A stretch of DNA of 64,000 bases from Anoplolepis gracilipes. Its lineage: Eukaryota > Arthropoda > Insecta > Hymenoptera > Formicidae. The stretch lies in assembly GCF_047496725.1 (NCBI RefSeq), contig NC_132971.1, forward strand, positions 6,250,501 to 6,314,500, in the 5' to 3' direction. Positions 12,189 to 25,385 of this stretch are shown piece by piece; positions within the stretch are counted from its first letter, which is position 1, and each line of letters opens with the position of its first letter. The position numbers were made by a program, and so were the translations under genes. The notes beneath the pieces were generated by a model. The model was not told where the DNA came from, did no database searches, and saw nothing but the letters and a program-made list of their open reading frames with translations.

Positions 12189-12869
12189 GGGTCCAAACGT
12201 TGCAACCAGATTTCAAAATTTTATAGATTTAACTCTGAAAAAATTTCCTATAAACATGGGTACAAAAATGCTTTGCTATAAAATTACTTTCAAAATTAAA
12301 GAAACGTGATTTTATAAGTTTTTGAACGCTAACTTGTAAAAATTGTATTTTTACTTTTATTTATAGAAAACTGTCCATAATTAAATTTTCTCTCGGATCA
12401 TTAAGTTTACCTAAAACGTTATGGAAAGTTTTGACTATGGTAAGAGTTAATGCAGAAAAGTTAAATTTTTTTTTTAGTGGAATAACTAACAAGCAAGAAT
12501 TAAACACATAAAATTAGCTATTGTAAGATAGTATAAATAAAGAATATTTTTTCACCAAAAGTTCTTCTATCATGTCAGAAAAACCACTGTTTTATACATT
12601 TGAAACTAGTTATCTCAAAACATATAAGTAATAATAATAATATTCTCATCTTGTTTGAAAGATAATTCTCTACAACCTTTGTTTGAATAATTTTTGTTAA
12701 AAATGTTTCCTTCTCAGATATTTGTAAATATGTGTTTAAAAAATGTAATTTTAGAGGTTCTTGGAAATTAACTTTTTAAGGAAGCATTTTGAATTTGTTT
12801 ATAAAAAATTTTTTGTTTAGAGTTAAATTTTTTATAAGATCACAAATTCTGCAATTGGGCCCATCCTTT
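12189..12869. repeat. Degenerate TIR element downstream of A2
   Basis: Unit 2 counterpart of the element at 1109-1798, with the same imperfect GGGTCC/GGGCCC-type ends and only small indels. No reading frame. Confidence 0.5.
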
Positions 12870-12904
12870 ATACTATAAATCAGTCAGATTTAGAGTCTTT
12901 GTTT

Positions 12905-15600
12905 TTATTTGTATTGTATTAATAAAGTCCAACCTTCAATTGTGTCACGATCTAAAAATCTGTCGGAATTATATGGCAGATTCTTCACAAACCGTACGCC
13001 AGCTCGAAGATGCATGGGATCGTCTATATTCTTCGCTACAAATTCTATTAATTCCTCTTCCGTTACCTGGAATATAATAATGTAACCTTTTAACAAATCA
13101 ATTTATAAATCAATTATCAGAATATTTGTTTGATTTCGCAAAAAATTATCAATTTTAAACCTCTGATCCTTGTATTTGTACGACAAACGCCAATGGATGA
13201 TGACCATCAAGGGCATTAGATCTATATGTTACAGCAGCATCATTCACACACGGGTGACTTTTTAATACATCCTCAACATCACTCGGTAAAAAACAATGGC
13301 CTTTACATTTTATAATATCCTTATCACGACCATGGATGTAGATATAACCGTTTTTATCATAAAAACCTACAATATCGAGATGAAACCATCCTAAGGAACA
13401 CGTAATATTTTATTTGAAACGTTATTGTTTAAATATATATAATATAAAAATATAAAATTTCAACAAGTAATATTCATATTTTCTTACATGTTTAAACAAA
13501 GACAAAATATTTAATTTTTATTTATTTCTTATTAATTACTAATTTTTTCGATAATAGAATAATGCGTAAAAATACGTATAATTTATAACAGTTAAAAACA
13601 TTATCAAGCGATTCCAATATTATATAATAACTGATGTAAATAACTGATGCTAACGATAATTTGTACATATGTTTATGCATGTCAAAGTCTTTTTTTCTTA
13701 ATCATTTGTATTTATTTAATCGCATTTTATAATGCAATAATAGAATAATCAATTAAATAAAGTTGTAGCTAACCATTGTCGTCGACAGCAGGTATTGAAT
13801 TTCCAGTCATAAGATCAAAATAGCCGTTTGTCAAACACGGAGATTTGCACCAAATAATACCGATATTATTTGCGCCCTGTGGAAGTTTACTAGTGCCATT
13901 TGCAAATAATAAATGAACAGTTTTATTCACGTAACATTTATATCCGGATTCTTTCTGGCAAATAATAGTTACACCTGTTTCAGGTAAACCTAAACATAAG
14001 CCCCAATCAATATCAATAATATTAAATTGTGTTATTATAATTTCTTCAACTATTGGGTATACTTGTAATAAATATACATACAATATAAAAAAACAACAGA
14101 AGTGTTTGGCAGCGCCGCGACAAACTTATGGTAAACACGACCTATAATTTTCCCGTCAAATATTATCTGTTTCAAGGAAGAGAGATCATAATTCCTAAAA
14201 TCTTCAAAAAAATAAAAATATTTTACCGCCATGCTATATTTCAAAAATACCCAAGTTACCTGAAAAAAGATAAATATGTTAATTTATATATTTTCAACAA
14301 GAAATATTTTAATTCATATATTGTCAATAAAAAATTAAAACATATTTTAACGTTACCTTATACTTTTGTATAGTATTACAAAAGCATTCTTGAGATAGGT
14401 CTAACAAATTACTTATTTTGACCGCTTTTACGTACGAAAGAATAGCGCGAACTGTCAAAATCAAACTGACATTCCAGTGTAAGGATTCAACCCACAAACC
14501 TACGTCATTGGGCGACATAATAGGTAGCTGGTAGTTAGATGGAGATGTGAGAAATGCTTGTGAAATTGTCACATGTTTTTGAACCTCATCACGTGAATGA
14601 TAAGAGAACAATATCGCCACAGTGTCTCTGTTACTCTCCAACTTTGTACAAGAAAACTCGTCAATTTCCGTTTCATCAAAATCACCGTTTAAAATAGATT
14701 TCACAGATTCGAATTCCATTTCGTTCTCGCCTAATTTTTTGTTTTTCTTTTTGAAAAGTACAATTTTTATAGAAATGTTCATCTCTTTTTTCCAAGCGAG
14801 AATTGTTAATGCTTTATCGATGTCGTCGGTAAAAATTACCTTTACCCTCGCTCCCCAATATTTAGCAAGAGTTAAAAAACGGACTAAAATTATTGTCGAT
14901 TAAGTATACAAGCTTTTTTTTACAATAACATAGATATATAATCTTAAAAAGAAGTAAAATAAAAATTCAGAGAAATATCAACTTACAGTTATTAAATTGA
15001 TCCCATACACCCAAAATGGCACCGACGTATATAGTCGCCAAGTACGGTATATAAGTATCTAAATGATTAGATGTACATATTGTCACAATGTCATTACGGC
15101 CAACACCTAATTTTTTCATCCATAATGCACATTTTACGCTACGTTCTCTCATTTGTTGAAATGTATTTTCTCGTCCCGTCTTTGCATCCACCTACCAATG
15201 TATCATTAATATTGTAGTAAAATAATATAATATATTATAATTAATAGAATTATATACAATATTACTTTGATAATTAATTTCTTTTTATATTTAGATGCAA
15301 AATAAATTTTTAAATTTTAATTATTATTATGTATCATACTTGGCCAATGAAATCCGGTCTGGACTTAAATGCGTTCAAAATCAATTCTCCAATATTGTCG
15401 TCAATTATAGTTTCCTCGCCAATCAATATTTTGTTTTCTATCTGACAAGGAACTGTCACCTAAAATATATACATGGTAATTGCAATATTAATGCTGCAAA
15501 TTATATTTTTACATTTTTGGATATTATAAACTATTTTAATAATTATAAAAGATTATATTTAGAATATATATATAGACTTTTCTCTTACCTGAGATACCAT
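12905..15600 (-). CDS. Luciferase/4-coumarate-CoA-ligase-like protein A2 (probable pseudoenzyme)
   Basis: Coding exons, complement: 15589-15600, 15340-15441, 14987-15191, 14357-14883, 14082-14259, 13774-13974, 13161-13390, 12905-13066. The total is 1,617 nt (538 aa). All exons match A1 in length except the last, which ends four codons earlier. The start exon encodes MVSQ. The same conserved family blocks are present, and the same catalytic sites are lost: the ATP loop reads SYHSRDEVQKHV, the C-terminal lysine motif LPYNSDRFLDR, and the TGD motif LDI. Compared with A1, residues 108-215 (first part of exon 3) differ at about one third of positions, while the next 67 residues are almost identical. 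No premature stop or broken splice site was found. Either a retained non-catalytic family member or a gene too young to have accumulated nonsense changes. Confidence 0.8.
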
Positions 15601-16046
15601 ATCGCTGATATTTCAATGTTTCTCTTTATTGCAATAATAGTTTTAAAAGTGCTTTTATTTAAATCAGAAGATTAATACGATTGGACCACGTTTACTTTAT
15701 GTGAAACCGTACGTTACTAATGTTACGAAGTGAATAATCTTTAATTTGTATCGACACAGTATTGTTTTGATGTGAAATGTCTTTTAGCCTAAAAATAAAA
15801 CGAAAATATTTTGATCAGAAATAATGTTGTGTTATGGTACAATCCCATGCGTTATATAAACATATTTACCGAAATTTCTTTCTATGATATGGATACATCA
15901 CAATATTTATTGTATAAGCTTATTTCTTTAAAATTAATTTAAAAAAACACGTAATATTTTACAAAAAATATAATTTATAAAGAAACAAAGAACTTTTAAG
16001 ATGCTATATTTTTTCATAGTATATTTTAATATGCTAGTTACAATTA

Positions 16047-16434
16047 CAAGATGTTTGACAACAGGTAGAACAAAATTTAAGGAGTGATTCTACATGACAA
16101 ATTAAGACAAGAATCAAGAGTAACAAAATTGCAGTGGAGGCTTTGTTTTTTAGTTATAAATATTTGAAAGTTCATGTAAAAGGTATCCAAAGTTCGGCAA
16201 TTCGCTGTATACTTTTCCGTCGCAGAATATTTTGAGAGCGATTTAAACAATACAGTTTACTGACGCTAAAAATTTTGCGGATTACTATACTTCAGACACC
16301 TTTCACGCAATTTTTCAAATATTTATAACTAAAAACAAAGCCTCCACCGTAATTTTGTTACTCTTGATTTCTGTCTTATTTTATCATGTAGAATCACTTC
16401 ATAAACTTTATCCCACCTGTTGTCGAACACTTTG
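16047..16434. repeat. MITE with TA flanks (unit 2 copy)
   Basis: Counterpart of 4963-5347. TIRs begin CAAGATGTTTGACAAC, TA dinucleotides flank both ends, and the empty fold-back insertion site lies immediately to its right. Confidence 0.8.
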
Positions 16435-16749
16435 TACATATATAATTTGCAACTATCGAACATTACTTTGGTTTCTCATATTTTTTTAGCATTTGTGAAA
16501 CTCGAACAGTAATATTGAAATTAAGATATAATGATATTATTTTATATAATAATAATTATAATTTACATAAATTCATTTAGTATATCACTTTGTTCTGCTA
16601 TACTTATTGTAAGTACGTACATGTATTATTGCAATATGGCTAATTCATTATTTTAATGCTTTGCGATACACACTATTTTTGTTTTTCCGAAATTAGCAAT
16701 CTCAACAACTTTATATGTACACACATTCTAATTTATTTTTATATACAGA

Positions 16750-17735
16750 AAAAGGGTTAGTAAGACCTGATTTTGAGTGCCTCAGGATTTTGTTATAACT
16801 CATCAAAATTACATTTTAATACACAAAAAACTAAATTTAGCTAATTTTAGCCTAAACAGACACGTTCAACGTATTCGTTATCCTGTTTAAACAAAAATTC
16901 GTATTTGTGGATATTTTGTCAAATATTACACAACTTACCTGAAAATCTTAAATATTATAGTGGACATCATTAATATCACAATTTGAAATCATTTTTATAC
17001 GTAAAATTAATGATGTTAGTGAAATATATCAAATAGTGCACACACACACGCACCTGATCACAAACCGTGAAAAATGAGTATTTCTTATTGTATTGAATCT
17101 ATAAGGTGCAAAGAAATGTGACTTTGATAATTTAGTAGATTATGTATTATAATTAGATCAGACTCAACGAATCGAAAAAATATGGCCTCGCTTCCCTTTC
17201 TCTCGCTTCCCTTCCTCTCTTGCTCCATTTGCTTTATTCCTCTTTTCCATTTTGATTCCGAATTTTCATTAATTGGACACTCGAAAGTAGTTGAATAAAA
17301 TGTATTTTTAGATGATTTCCTGATTTAATTATAATACATAATCTGTGCTAGATCATCCAAGTCTAATTTTCTTTGCACCTCATAGATTTAATACAATGAA
17401 AAATACTCATTTTTCACAGTTTTGTAGCCAGGTATGTGTGCACTATCTGACGTATTTCATTGACATCATCAATTTTACGTATACAAATAATTTTAAATTT
17501 TAAATTATGATATTAATGATGTCCAAAATAATATTTAAGATTTTCAAGCAAGTTCTGTAATATTAGACAAAATATCCATAAAAACGATATTTTGTTTAAA
17601 TAGTATAACGTGTACGTTGAACATATCCATTTAGGCTCAAGCTAGTTAAATTTAGTTTTTCATGTATTAAGAAGTAATTCTGATTAGTTACAACGAAATC
17701 CTGAGAGGCTTAAAATCGAGCCCCATTGACCCTCC
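16750..17735. repeat. Fold-back element with unique loop (full-length copy)
   Basis: More complete copy of the element at 6447-7352. The left arm extends to about 16,750 and contains a block (near 16,770-16,800) whose complement is at 17,690-17,730 in the right arm. The arms are roughly 350 bp and diverged by point changes; the loop is roughly 250 bp. No protein was recognised. Confidence 0.75.
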
Positions 17736-18169
17736 TTTTTTTCTCTTCCCATTAACATTTTTAAAAACCGAAATTAAAAAAATAAGAGTAACAATTTTAA
17801 AAACATTGTAAAAGAAGAATAAACTTTAAATAATTAAAATATATTTATATAAAATAATTACATCTACGTTCTGTATATCGACAATTGTATTTTGGAATAT
17901 GTAAAAAGGAATTTTGCTATAAAATTGTCCAAACTCCAATGCATAAAAAAAATTATGATCTATTTGCCATAAAAACTTTCATTTCATATGTGTATATGTA
18001 TATACAAATAATGAAAACATATAACTTTTTTTAAATGCAAGTTAGCGTTTTGTCATTTTAGTATGTGTGGTGTTATATCTATGTTAACTTGTACTTAATT
18101 CTACCTATATTTTAACAAAACATAAAATAAATATAATAATTTGCATCGATTAAATCTATTAACATCGTT

Positions 18170-19480
18170 TATTGGAAACTTTAATTACGTATCCTAGAAG
18201 CTGACAATAAAATATTTCACAATCGAAAAATTCATTGAGAAGATAATATAGCAAAACATTCATAAATAACACGCCGCGAAAGTGCATACAATAATCTAAT
18301 CTTTTTTCATTATAAATTGTATTAATTGTATTAACTTTTCTTATCTATAATATGTATAAACTTTTTATAAATGAATGATTTGATTAATTTGTTAATGCAA
18401 ATAATCAATTCTAAACTTTTAATCTCTTTTTTTGTACAGCTATTGCTATTAAATGTTGACCATTCAGCGAATTCGATAGAACTAATATAATAGCCCTTTT
18501 CATCTGCGAATGGGACATTAAAAGAGTAAATTTTTTTTGTAAAAAATTGATTTTTATGATGGAATCTTATAGTTTAAGGTTTTAAGAATATTTGAGTAAA
18601 ATTTTAAGTTAAAATTCTTAAGTTATAACTGCAATCCGACACGGTTTACAGGTATATTTCCGAGCACAAGCAGATAACTGTTCAAGCTTCCTGCTGAGCG
18701 GTTGGTATGCATGAATAGAGTGCGTTCTGAAACTCTGACTATATCAGTTTTGTGAAACTCTGACTAGATCAGTAATATACTAGTGATATATATAGCTGAT
18801 TGCTTGGTATGCCTTCATAAACTATTTAAAATGTGAAACGCATTTATATTGAAATAGCTCTTTGGTAACTGGCCAACATAATTTTTTAAAAATTATTTAA
18901 TCGAGCAATTTGAAATTTTAATTAACACTTTTATGTATTATATTAAACTGCTAACACGACTATATCTAATATGGTAACAGATAAAGTCGGGGCAGCACAA
19001 ATGGAATGAATATAAATGTATGTGTTAGTAAGTATAAGAATTCTTACAAACACATTATAATTCTGACACTTACTAACATAATAATTAACTAAATTGTAAA
19101 TGGCTGCTCTGGCTTAATCTGTTACATTGCTGTTAGCAATCTAGGTATATAGAAGTATATGTTTTAACTATATATATTATGTTGAGAAACATTTATAACA
19201 TATTTACCTTGATCGAAAAGAATGATATCACCACCTTGATCGTCAATATGTATCTATTTCATTGGTACAAAATCATCTTGAAAAAACAACAATTTACTAC
19301 AAACGGAATTAGAATAAATAAAAAAATTCCGATTTATTATACACACACACACACACACACTTTTCTACAATTTCTGACGAAAAACAGTGAAATTTTACAT
19401 TCTTCTTTGTTTCCTATTTTATTTATTTGTAATAAACAATTAAGCAAAAATTGGACGAACAAACACGTGGTAAAAAAAAA
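18170..19480 (-). pseudogene. Decayed luciferase/4CL-like paralog B1, unit 2
   Basis: Collinear counterpart of 7,790-9,100. The last-exon and exon 6 remnants lie at about 18,170-18,560, then the roughly 630-bp interruption, then the 5' part of exon 6 at about 19,210-19,275. A short AC microsatellite (19,340-19,361) expanded here relative to unit 1. Not coding. Confidence 0.5.
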
Positions 19481-20689
19481 CTCATATAGTTTTTATTTAT
19501 TTGTAAATAATCTCTATATTTTATAATAATTTAGTCCGGAAGAAAATAAAAAATGTAAGCAAGTTGATAAACTTTGCGTCTGTACACTACAATGTTCCTT
19601 TGTATAATTAAAGAAAAAAATTTGACCACCTGAAAAACTGGCACCTGCTTCCACACAATCTATCACAACATGTCGAAAGATGAATGCGGATCATTTCATT
19701 TATGCTACAAAAGCGCTCCCTGTAGTTTGCTTGCGAGCTACAATTTTCTCAGACTATATTATCTCATACACAAAAAAATTTACAATAAGGGTATGGCCAT
19801 ACGGAAAAGATGTCCCTATGCTATCATTATTTAAGATAATCGATTTTTAAAATATTTTATGTGCATACATTATTCGAAACAACAATCAAAACTAATCAAT
19901 CAAGACATTTCATTTTGCCTTATCGTCAATATGTTAACAAGAGAGTCAGCCCAAATAGTCAACTAAATGTTCCTTCTATTCTTTTCTCATTAAAATTAAG
20001 TTAATTTTCTTAAGCCATAAATTAATTCAATATTCTAATGTATATCGAATCGACTTTTCTATTTCCTTGCTTACCTTCTAACTTAAGTGACCATTCACGT
20101 TCCTCGTTTCCCAGATACCATTCATATTTTCACATAGAACATATATTTACACTTTTGATTTCATGTAATTTTAATTATATAAAAAATAATATAATCGTTA
20201 GTTAGAATCTAGAATTAAACGTTAAAATCACTCCCATGTACTTCTGACTGACGCCCATACTAATGTAATACCAGCGAGACAAACGTACACACTCACATCT
20301 GCACATATGGATTCACTTGGTGTAATAACCAATTCATTATTTAATATATTACAAAATCACGTTTACGAATTTAATTTATATTTCGTTTTTCAACTTGCGA
20401 ATAAATTTAGATTTTATGTTTAAATTGTAATTTTCTCATTAACTGTCTCTCACTCCCAGTTCAGAGATCGCACTTGGTTCAATTCCATGCAAAAAAGAGA
20501 TTAAATTTCTTAAAAAGAGACCGAACGAACCTTTGGAAAAGAGAAAGCAGAATAACGACAGAATCGTTTACCTGCTTCTCAAACCTATTTCGTTCGACCT
20601 GAGTTATTCGCCATAAGATTTGTCGAGCCATTCGTCTAACGTCGGAAGGGTAATCGTTATGTTCTTCCTTGGATCCATCCTTCTGCGGA

Positions 20690-21870
20690 TCTGAACGTCA
20701 TTTTTACCGTAAATACTTATTTTATCAAAATAAACCGTTTTAAAAAATACATATTTTTGCATAAATATAATGTAAATAAATATAAAAGACTTGACCTGCT
20801 ACACAAACTTTTCTACAATTCCTGATTTAAAAAAAAAAAAAATATTTGACTTTACTTTCCCTAACGTCTTTATTTGCAAAAAAAAATAATTGCGCAAAAA
20901 TATATTTATAATTAATATAAGATAAGATATCTGATAATTTGATTACTTTTTTAAATAATTAATATACGTATAATCAATATCAGCAGTTGTCTATATATCT
21001 ATAATGTTTTATTATTACTACTTTATGTTATTTAACCCATTCTGTACCCATTCTTTATTTTAGTTATAAAATCAACTAAATATAATTATAACTTGAAATC
21101 AAAGTTACAATACTATACTATATTATATTAGATTTAAGAAAAAACTTAAAATACTCAATTAAATGTAAATATTTTATAATTCATACATTTTTAATAGTAG
21201 ATTAAAACATATTTCACATCAACATATACTTTTGTACTGTTTTACAAAAACACTGTACAAAGTATAAAAATTCATTTATTTTGACTGCCTTCATATGAAA
21301 GGATGGATATAAAAATTCATTTATTTTGACTGCATTCATGTGAAAGGATAACATAACGTATCTGTTAATTTAAAAGGAAAATGCATGAAGAATTCCTACG
21401 TGGAAGGAAAAACAATTTTCTTGCGATTTTATAAATTCCTGCAGCTTTATCGACGTCGGTAAAAATTACTGTCGGTCTGCGAGACGTTGAAAAGTATATG
21501 AAATCTGTTAAAAATATACTTAAAGATATTCAACTTTAAAAATAAATACAACAAAACTTCAGAGAAAGAATTATCTACTCTTGTGCGATGTTCATTCCAT
21601 ATAGATGAAAATAATGCACATTTTACGCTTTGTTTTCTCATCTGCTAGACACATTTTCTTCTTCTGTTTTTGCATCCATCTATCATGTATTAATCATGTA
21701 CTAATCCCATTTTAATAAAATAATACATTATGCTTTAAATCATACAATATTACATTAAAATAACTTAATTTCTTTATATGTAGGAACATAATTTTAATTG
21801 TCATCAATGTGTCATATTTAAAAAAAGTTCAGTCTAGATTTAAGACTCAATCGATCAATTATCATTACAA
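20690..21870 (-). pseudogene. Decayed luciferase/4CL-like paralog B2, unit 2-3 boundary
   Basis: Collinear counterpart of 10,306-11,480, with exon 3 and exon 2 scraps at about 21,440-21,690 (reading MRKQSVKCALF) and the N-terminal exon scrap at about 21,795-21,870. The frame is broken as in the other copies. Confidence 0.55.
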
Positions 21871-22630
21871 TAGTATGCAAAAAAATTTGACACACATCCT
21901 ATTTATTTTTAGTGCAAGTAAAATAGAGCGACCATGTTCACTTATAGTGCATTAACAAAATTCAACTTTTCTAAGTAAGTTTTTAATAAAGTTTTTTTTT
22001 TCAAAAGACAAATCATTTTATAATTATTTTAATAAATTTATAGAATAATAGAAATAGAAATTTATATATAATGATAGAAATATATAGAATAATAGAAATA
22101 TAGAATAATAGATTATATAGAATAATACAAATAAATGACTTATATATACGTTATACAGTAAATGTCATTTATTATTAATATAAAAATATTTTTTTTTATT
22201 AAACATAATGAACAAATATTGCTCTTAAAAATCATTACAAAAAGTGCTTAAAAAATATTTAATATTTAAAAATTAACTAAATAAACTAAAGATTTAATAT
22301 AAAATTTTATTTTAAGCGAAAAAATTCTGATATCCATAGATCAGAATTGATCACGGTCTATCGAACGCACAGCTATCGCACCATATTAAAATAACAAAAA
22401 ATAAAATAACAAAACTTATACGCGCACATACAAACAATAATTATGATGCATTTATTATCAAACTTGATTACATATGTATGTTTGTGTGCATGTACACATG
22501 GGAAAAGCATCATAACTTTTATTTACATATGCATATTAGAGATTTGCCATTTCAATATTCTATATTATATTCATGCATCGTGTTTTTATAAATATGATTA
22601 TATTTCTACAAAATAAATATATACAGAATA

Positions 22631-22790
22631 GGGCCCAAACGTTCCAGCCAGACTTCAAAATTTTATAAATTTAACTCTGAAAAAATTTCCTATAAACATG
22701 GGTACAAAAATGCTTTGTTAAAAAATTACTTTCAAAATTAAAGAAACGTGATTTTATAAGTTTTTGAATTTTGCAATCAGGCCCACTCTT
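22631..22790. repeat. Internally deleted TIR element (unit 3)
   Basis: The two ends of the element at 1109-1798 are joined directly here at about 22,768; the roughly 0.5-kb interior is absent. Confidence 0.5.
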
Positions 22791-22823
22791 TATACTATAA
22801 AGCAGTTAGATTTAGAGTTATTT

Positions 22824-23309
22824 TTATTTATATTGTTTAAATAAATTCCAATTTTCAAGTGTGTCACGATCTATAAATCTATCGGAATTATATGGCAAAT
22901 AATTCACAAACCGTACACCAGCTCGAAGATGTATGCGATCGTCTAATTTCTTGGCTACAAATTCTATTAATTTCTTTTCCGTTATCTAGAATATAATAAT
23001 GTAACCTTTTAATAAATCAATTTGTTAATCAATTATCAGAGTATTTGTTTGATTTCACAAAAAATTATCAATTTTGAACCTCTGATCTTTCCATTCGTAC
23101 GACAAACCCTAATGGGCGATGACCATCAAGGGCATTAGATCTATATGTTACAGCAGCATCTTTCACGCACGGGTGACGTTTTAATACATTCTCAACATTA
23201 CTCGGTAAAAAACAATGGCCTTTACATTTTATAACATCTGTATCACGACCACAGATGTAGATATAACCGTTTTTATCGTAAAAACCTATAATATCGAGAT
23301 GAAACCATC
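22824..23309 (-). pseudogene. Truncated third copy A3 (last two exons only)
   Basis: Two exons of the A-type gene survive intact: exon 6 at 23080-23309 (230 nt, with GWFHLD, GFYDKNGYIYI and CKGHC) and the last exon at 22824-22985 (162 nt, with LRAGVRFV and LPYNSDRFIDR, ending in a stop). Splice sites and frame are preserved. Upstream, the intron homology stops at about 23,563 and the sequence becomes that of paralog C, so no exon 5 of the A type is present. It can be expressed only if fused with C exons, which are themselves degenerate. Confidence 0.7.
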
Positions 23310-23589
23310 CTGAGGAACACGTAATATTTTATTAGAAACGTTATTGTTTAAATATATATAATTTAAAAATATAAAATTTCAATAAATAATATACATATTT
23401 TCTTACATGTTTAAACAAAGACAAAATATTTAATTTTTATTTTACTCTTATTAATTACTAATTTTATCGATAATAGAATATTGCGTAAAAATACGTATAA
23501 TTTATAACAGTTAAAAACATTATCAAACGATTCCAATACTCTATAATAACTGGTGTAAATTACTGTATAATATTCTTGTATAACATGGT

Positions 23590-24420
23590 TACTAACTCTT
23601 CAATCAAGAATGTAGATATCACCATTTTTATCGTAATAACCTATTTCATTAGTGTGAATCCATCCTGAAAAACAATGCAAAAAACACTCGATATTTTTGC
23701 ATAATTATAATTTAAATAAATATATAAACTCTAACTTGTCACACGTATATATTATTCTACAGTTTCTATAAAGAATTAAAATATTTGAATTCACTTTTTC
23801 TCTATTTTATTTATTTGCAAAATACAATTGCGCAAAAATACATGTAATCAACGTAAGAAGGAAAATCAGATAGTTTGACTACTTTTTATGATTGATATAC
23901 ATAGTTAATGTCAGTAGTTATCTGTATGTTCATAATGACTTTTATTAACAAGTTACGTTACTTAATCCATATTATATGCCTTTTTAGTTAGAAAATCAAT
24001 TAAATAAAATTGCAGCTAACCATTGATATCAATAGCAGACAATATAGCAGGCGTATTTTTTTTACTTATGCTAAAGTAGCCATTTGTTAGACATGAAGAT
24101 TTACAGAAAATATTACCAAATTGATTTGATTGCAATGGTATCTTACTAAAAAAATCCTTAATCGACAAATGGACATTTTTATTTACGTATCCGTAAGATC
24201 CAATTTGTCTAGGTATATCTTTTCCTTGATGAACGATCACACTTACATACTTCAGGCAGACCTTAAACAATGTAAGAATATTCAATATAATATTAATTTG
24301 CTTTATTATAATAACGTCACTATCATTGATTGTTATTTAATTATACTTCTAATGAGTATACATACTGTATAGTTGAGTAATGAAAATGTTTGGCAGTGCA
24401 ATGCAGAAAGAGTCATAAAA
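23590..24420 (-). pseudogene. Remnant of luciferase/4CL-like paralog C
   Basis: On the minus strand an exon 5-like stretch ends at a donor at 24,021 and reads GYVNKNVHLSI, IPLQSNQFGN and CKSSCLTNGYF. It is followed downstream by the first part of an exon 6 (from 23,664, reading GWIHTNEIGYYDKNGDIYI), which is cut off before its core. A possible trace of the exon 4 end (ALPN-like) lies near 24,390-24,415. The sequence is clearly diverged from A1/A2. Its intron at 23,670-24,010 is the closest match in the window to the intron of B2, so C and B2 probably derive from the same ancestral neighbour. No complete gene can be built. Confidence 0.6.
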
Positions 24421-25336
24421 AGTGAATGAAAATTCGATTACCACTTCGATTATATAAAATATCTTTCAACATAAAAATTTAGCCAACATTATTTTGATCT
24501 GATATTCTTTTGAACATCCTATAATCTCTAAATAAAAAATTAATGCTTTGTATTAATTTACTCTATTTTAATAACTAAATGCTTTTGTTACAAAAGAATA
24601 GCGTAAGTAAAAATAAAGCATTAATTTTCTGCTCAGAATTCTTAAAATGCTCAACAACATGTCCAACGAAAATATCTTCAACAATTTCGATATTATTTCA
24701 AAATGTCTGTTAATAAATAAGTAATGAAAGTGTTCAAATTGGTTGGAAACACATGATAACTAGACAATTTCTTGTGCTACATGTTTATTGCATACTTTTT
24801 TATTTCCCATCAGCTTCTCTCACCATTCCATTAACAATAAGATAAAAGAAAGAAATATTTTATACACTGTTCCATTAAATATATTTAAGGAAAAAATATA
24901 TCTTCACTATTGTGTCCCTGAGTGAATTTGTACTCCAATAATACGATGTACGATACGATTACGCCATACATCGAACATAATAATCAACTTATCGTTATCG
25001 AGTATTTTCTTTCTTTCAATTTTAATTAATATTACATGTATAAGATTTGTTACATCCATCAAAAATCAATCGTGAAGAAAAGATAAATTTTTTCGACGAA
25101 AAATATTTTTTAATATCGACAAACAAAAACGAACAATTAAAAACGCATTTGCTTGTGCGTTTGACAAATTTATAATAAATTATCAGTATATTAATATTGG
25201 GGATTATTTACATGCAATTTATTTTTGCTTAATGTCCGAAGAAGTCTCGTTAAATTATAGATAATCGACGATTAATTTTTCAAAATGTTACTGTTCATAT
25301 TGATTCCTATCATAAGCGTTGTGACGTATATGTATA

Positions 25337-25385
<49 letters not shown>

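Larger units (their letters stand above)
1..23563. repeat. Large tandem array, period 11,077 then 10,401 bp
   Basis: The sequence beginning at base 1 recurs at 11,078 and again at 21,479, so the window holds two complete units and about 2.1 kb of a third. Homology is collinear and high through genes, introns and spacers. Unit 1 is longer mainly because it carries an 877-bp fold-back element (5353-6229) absent from unit 2, offset by a 163-bp deletion. Unit 3 lacks about 0.5 kb inside a MITE (near 22,768) and loses homology at about 23,563. Each unit carries one intact luciferase/4CL-like gene, two decayed relatives and several nested TIR elements, all genes on the minus strand. The array continues beyond the left edge. 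Independent insertions and deletions make an assembly artefact unlikely. Confidence 0.93.

Noticed and set aside
19179..19526. 115-codon plus-strand frame including THTHTHT
   Set aside because: Spans an AC microsatellite and remnant DNA of B1 and is not maintained in unit 1.
1..23563. Assembly duplication as explanation for the tandem array
   Set aside because: Units differ by an 877-bp insertion, a 163-bp deletion, a 0.5-kb deletion and many substitutions, so they are distinct loci.
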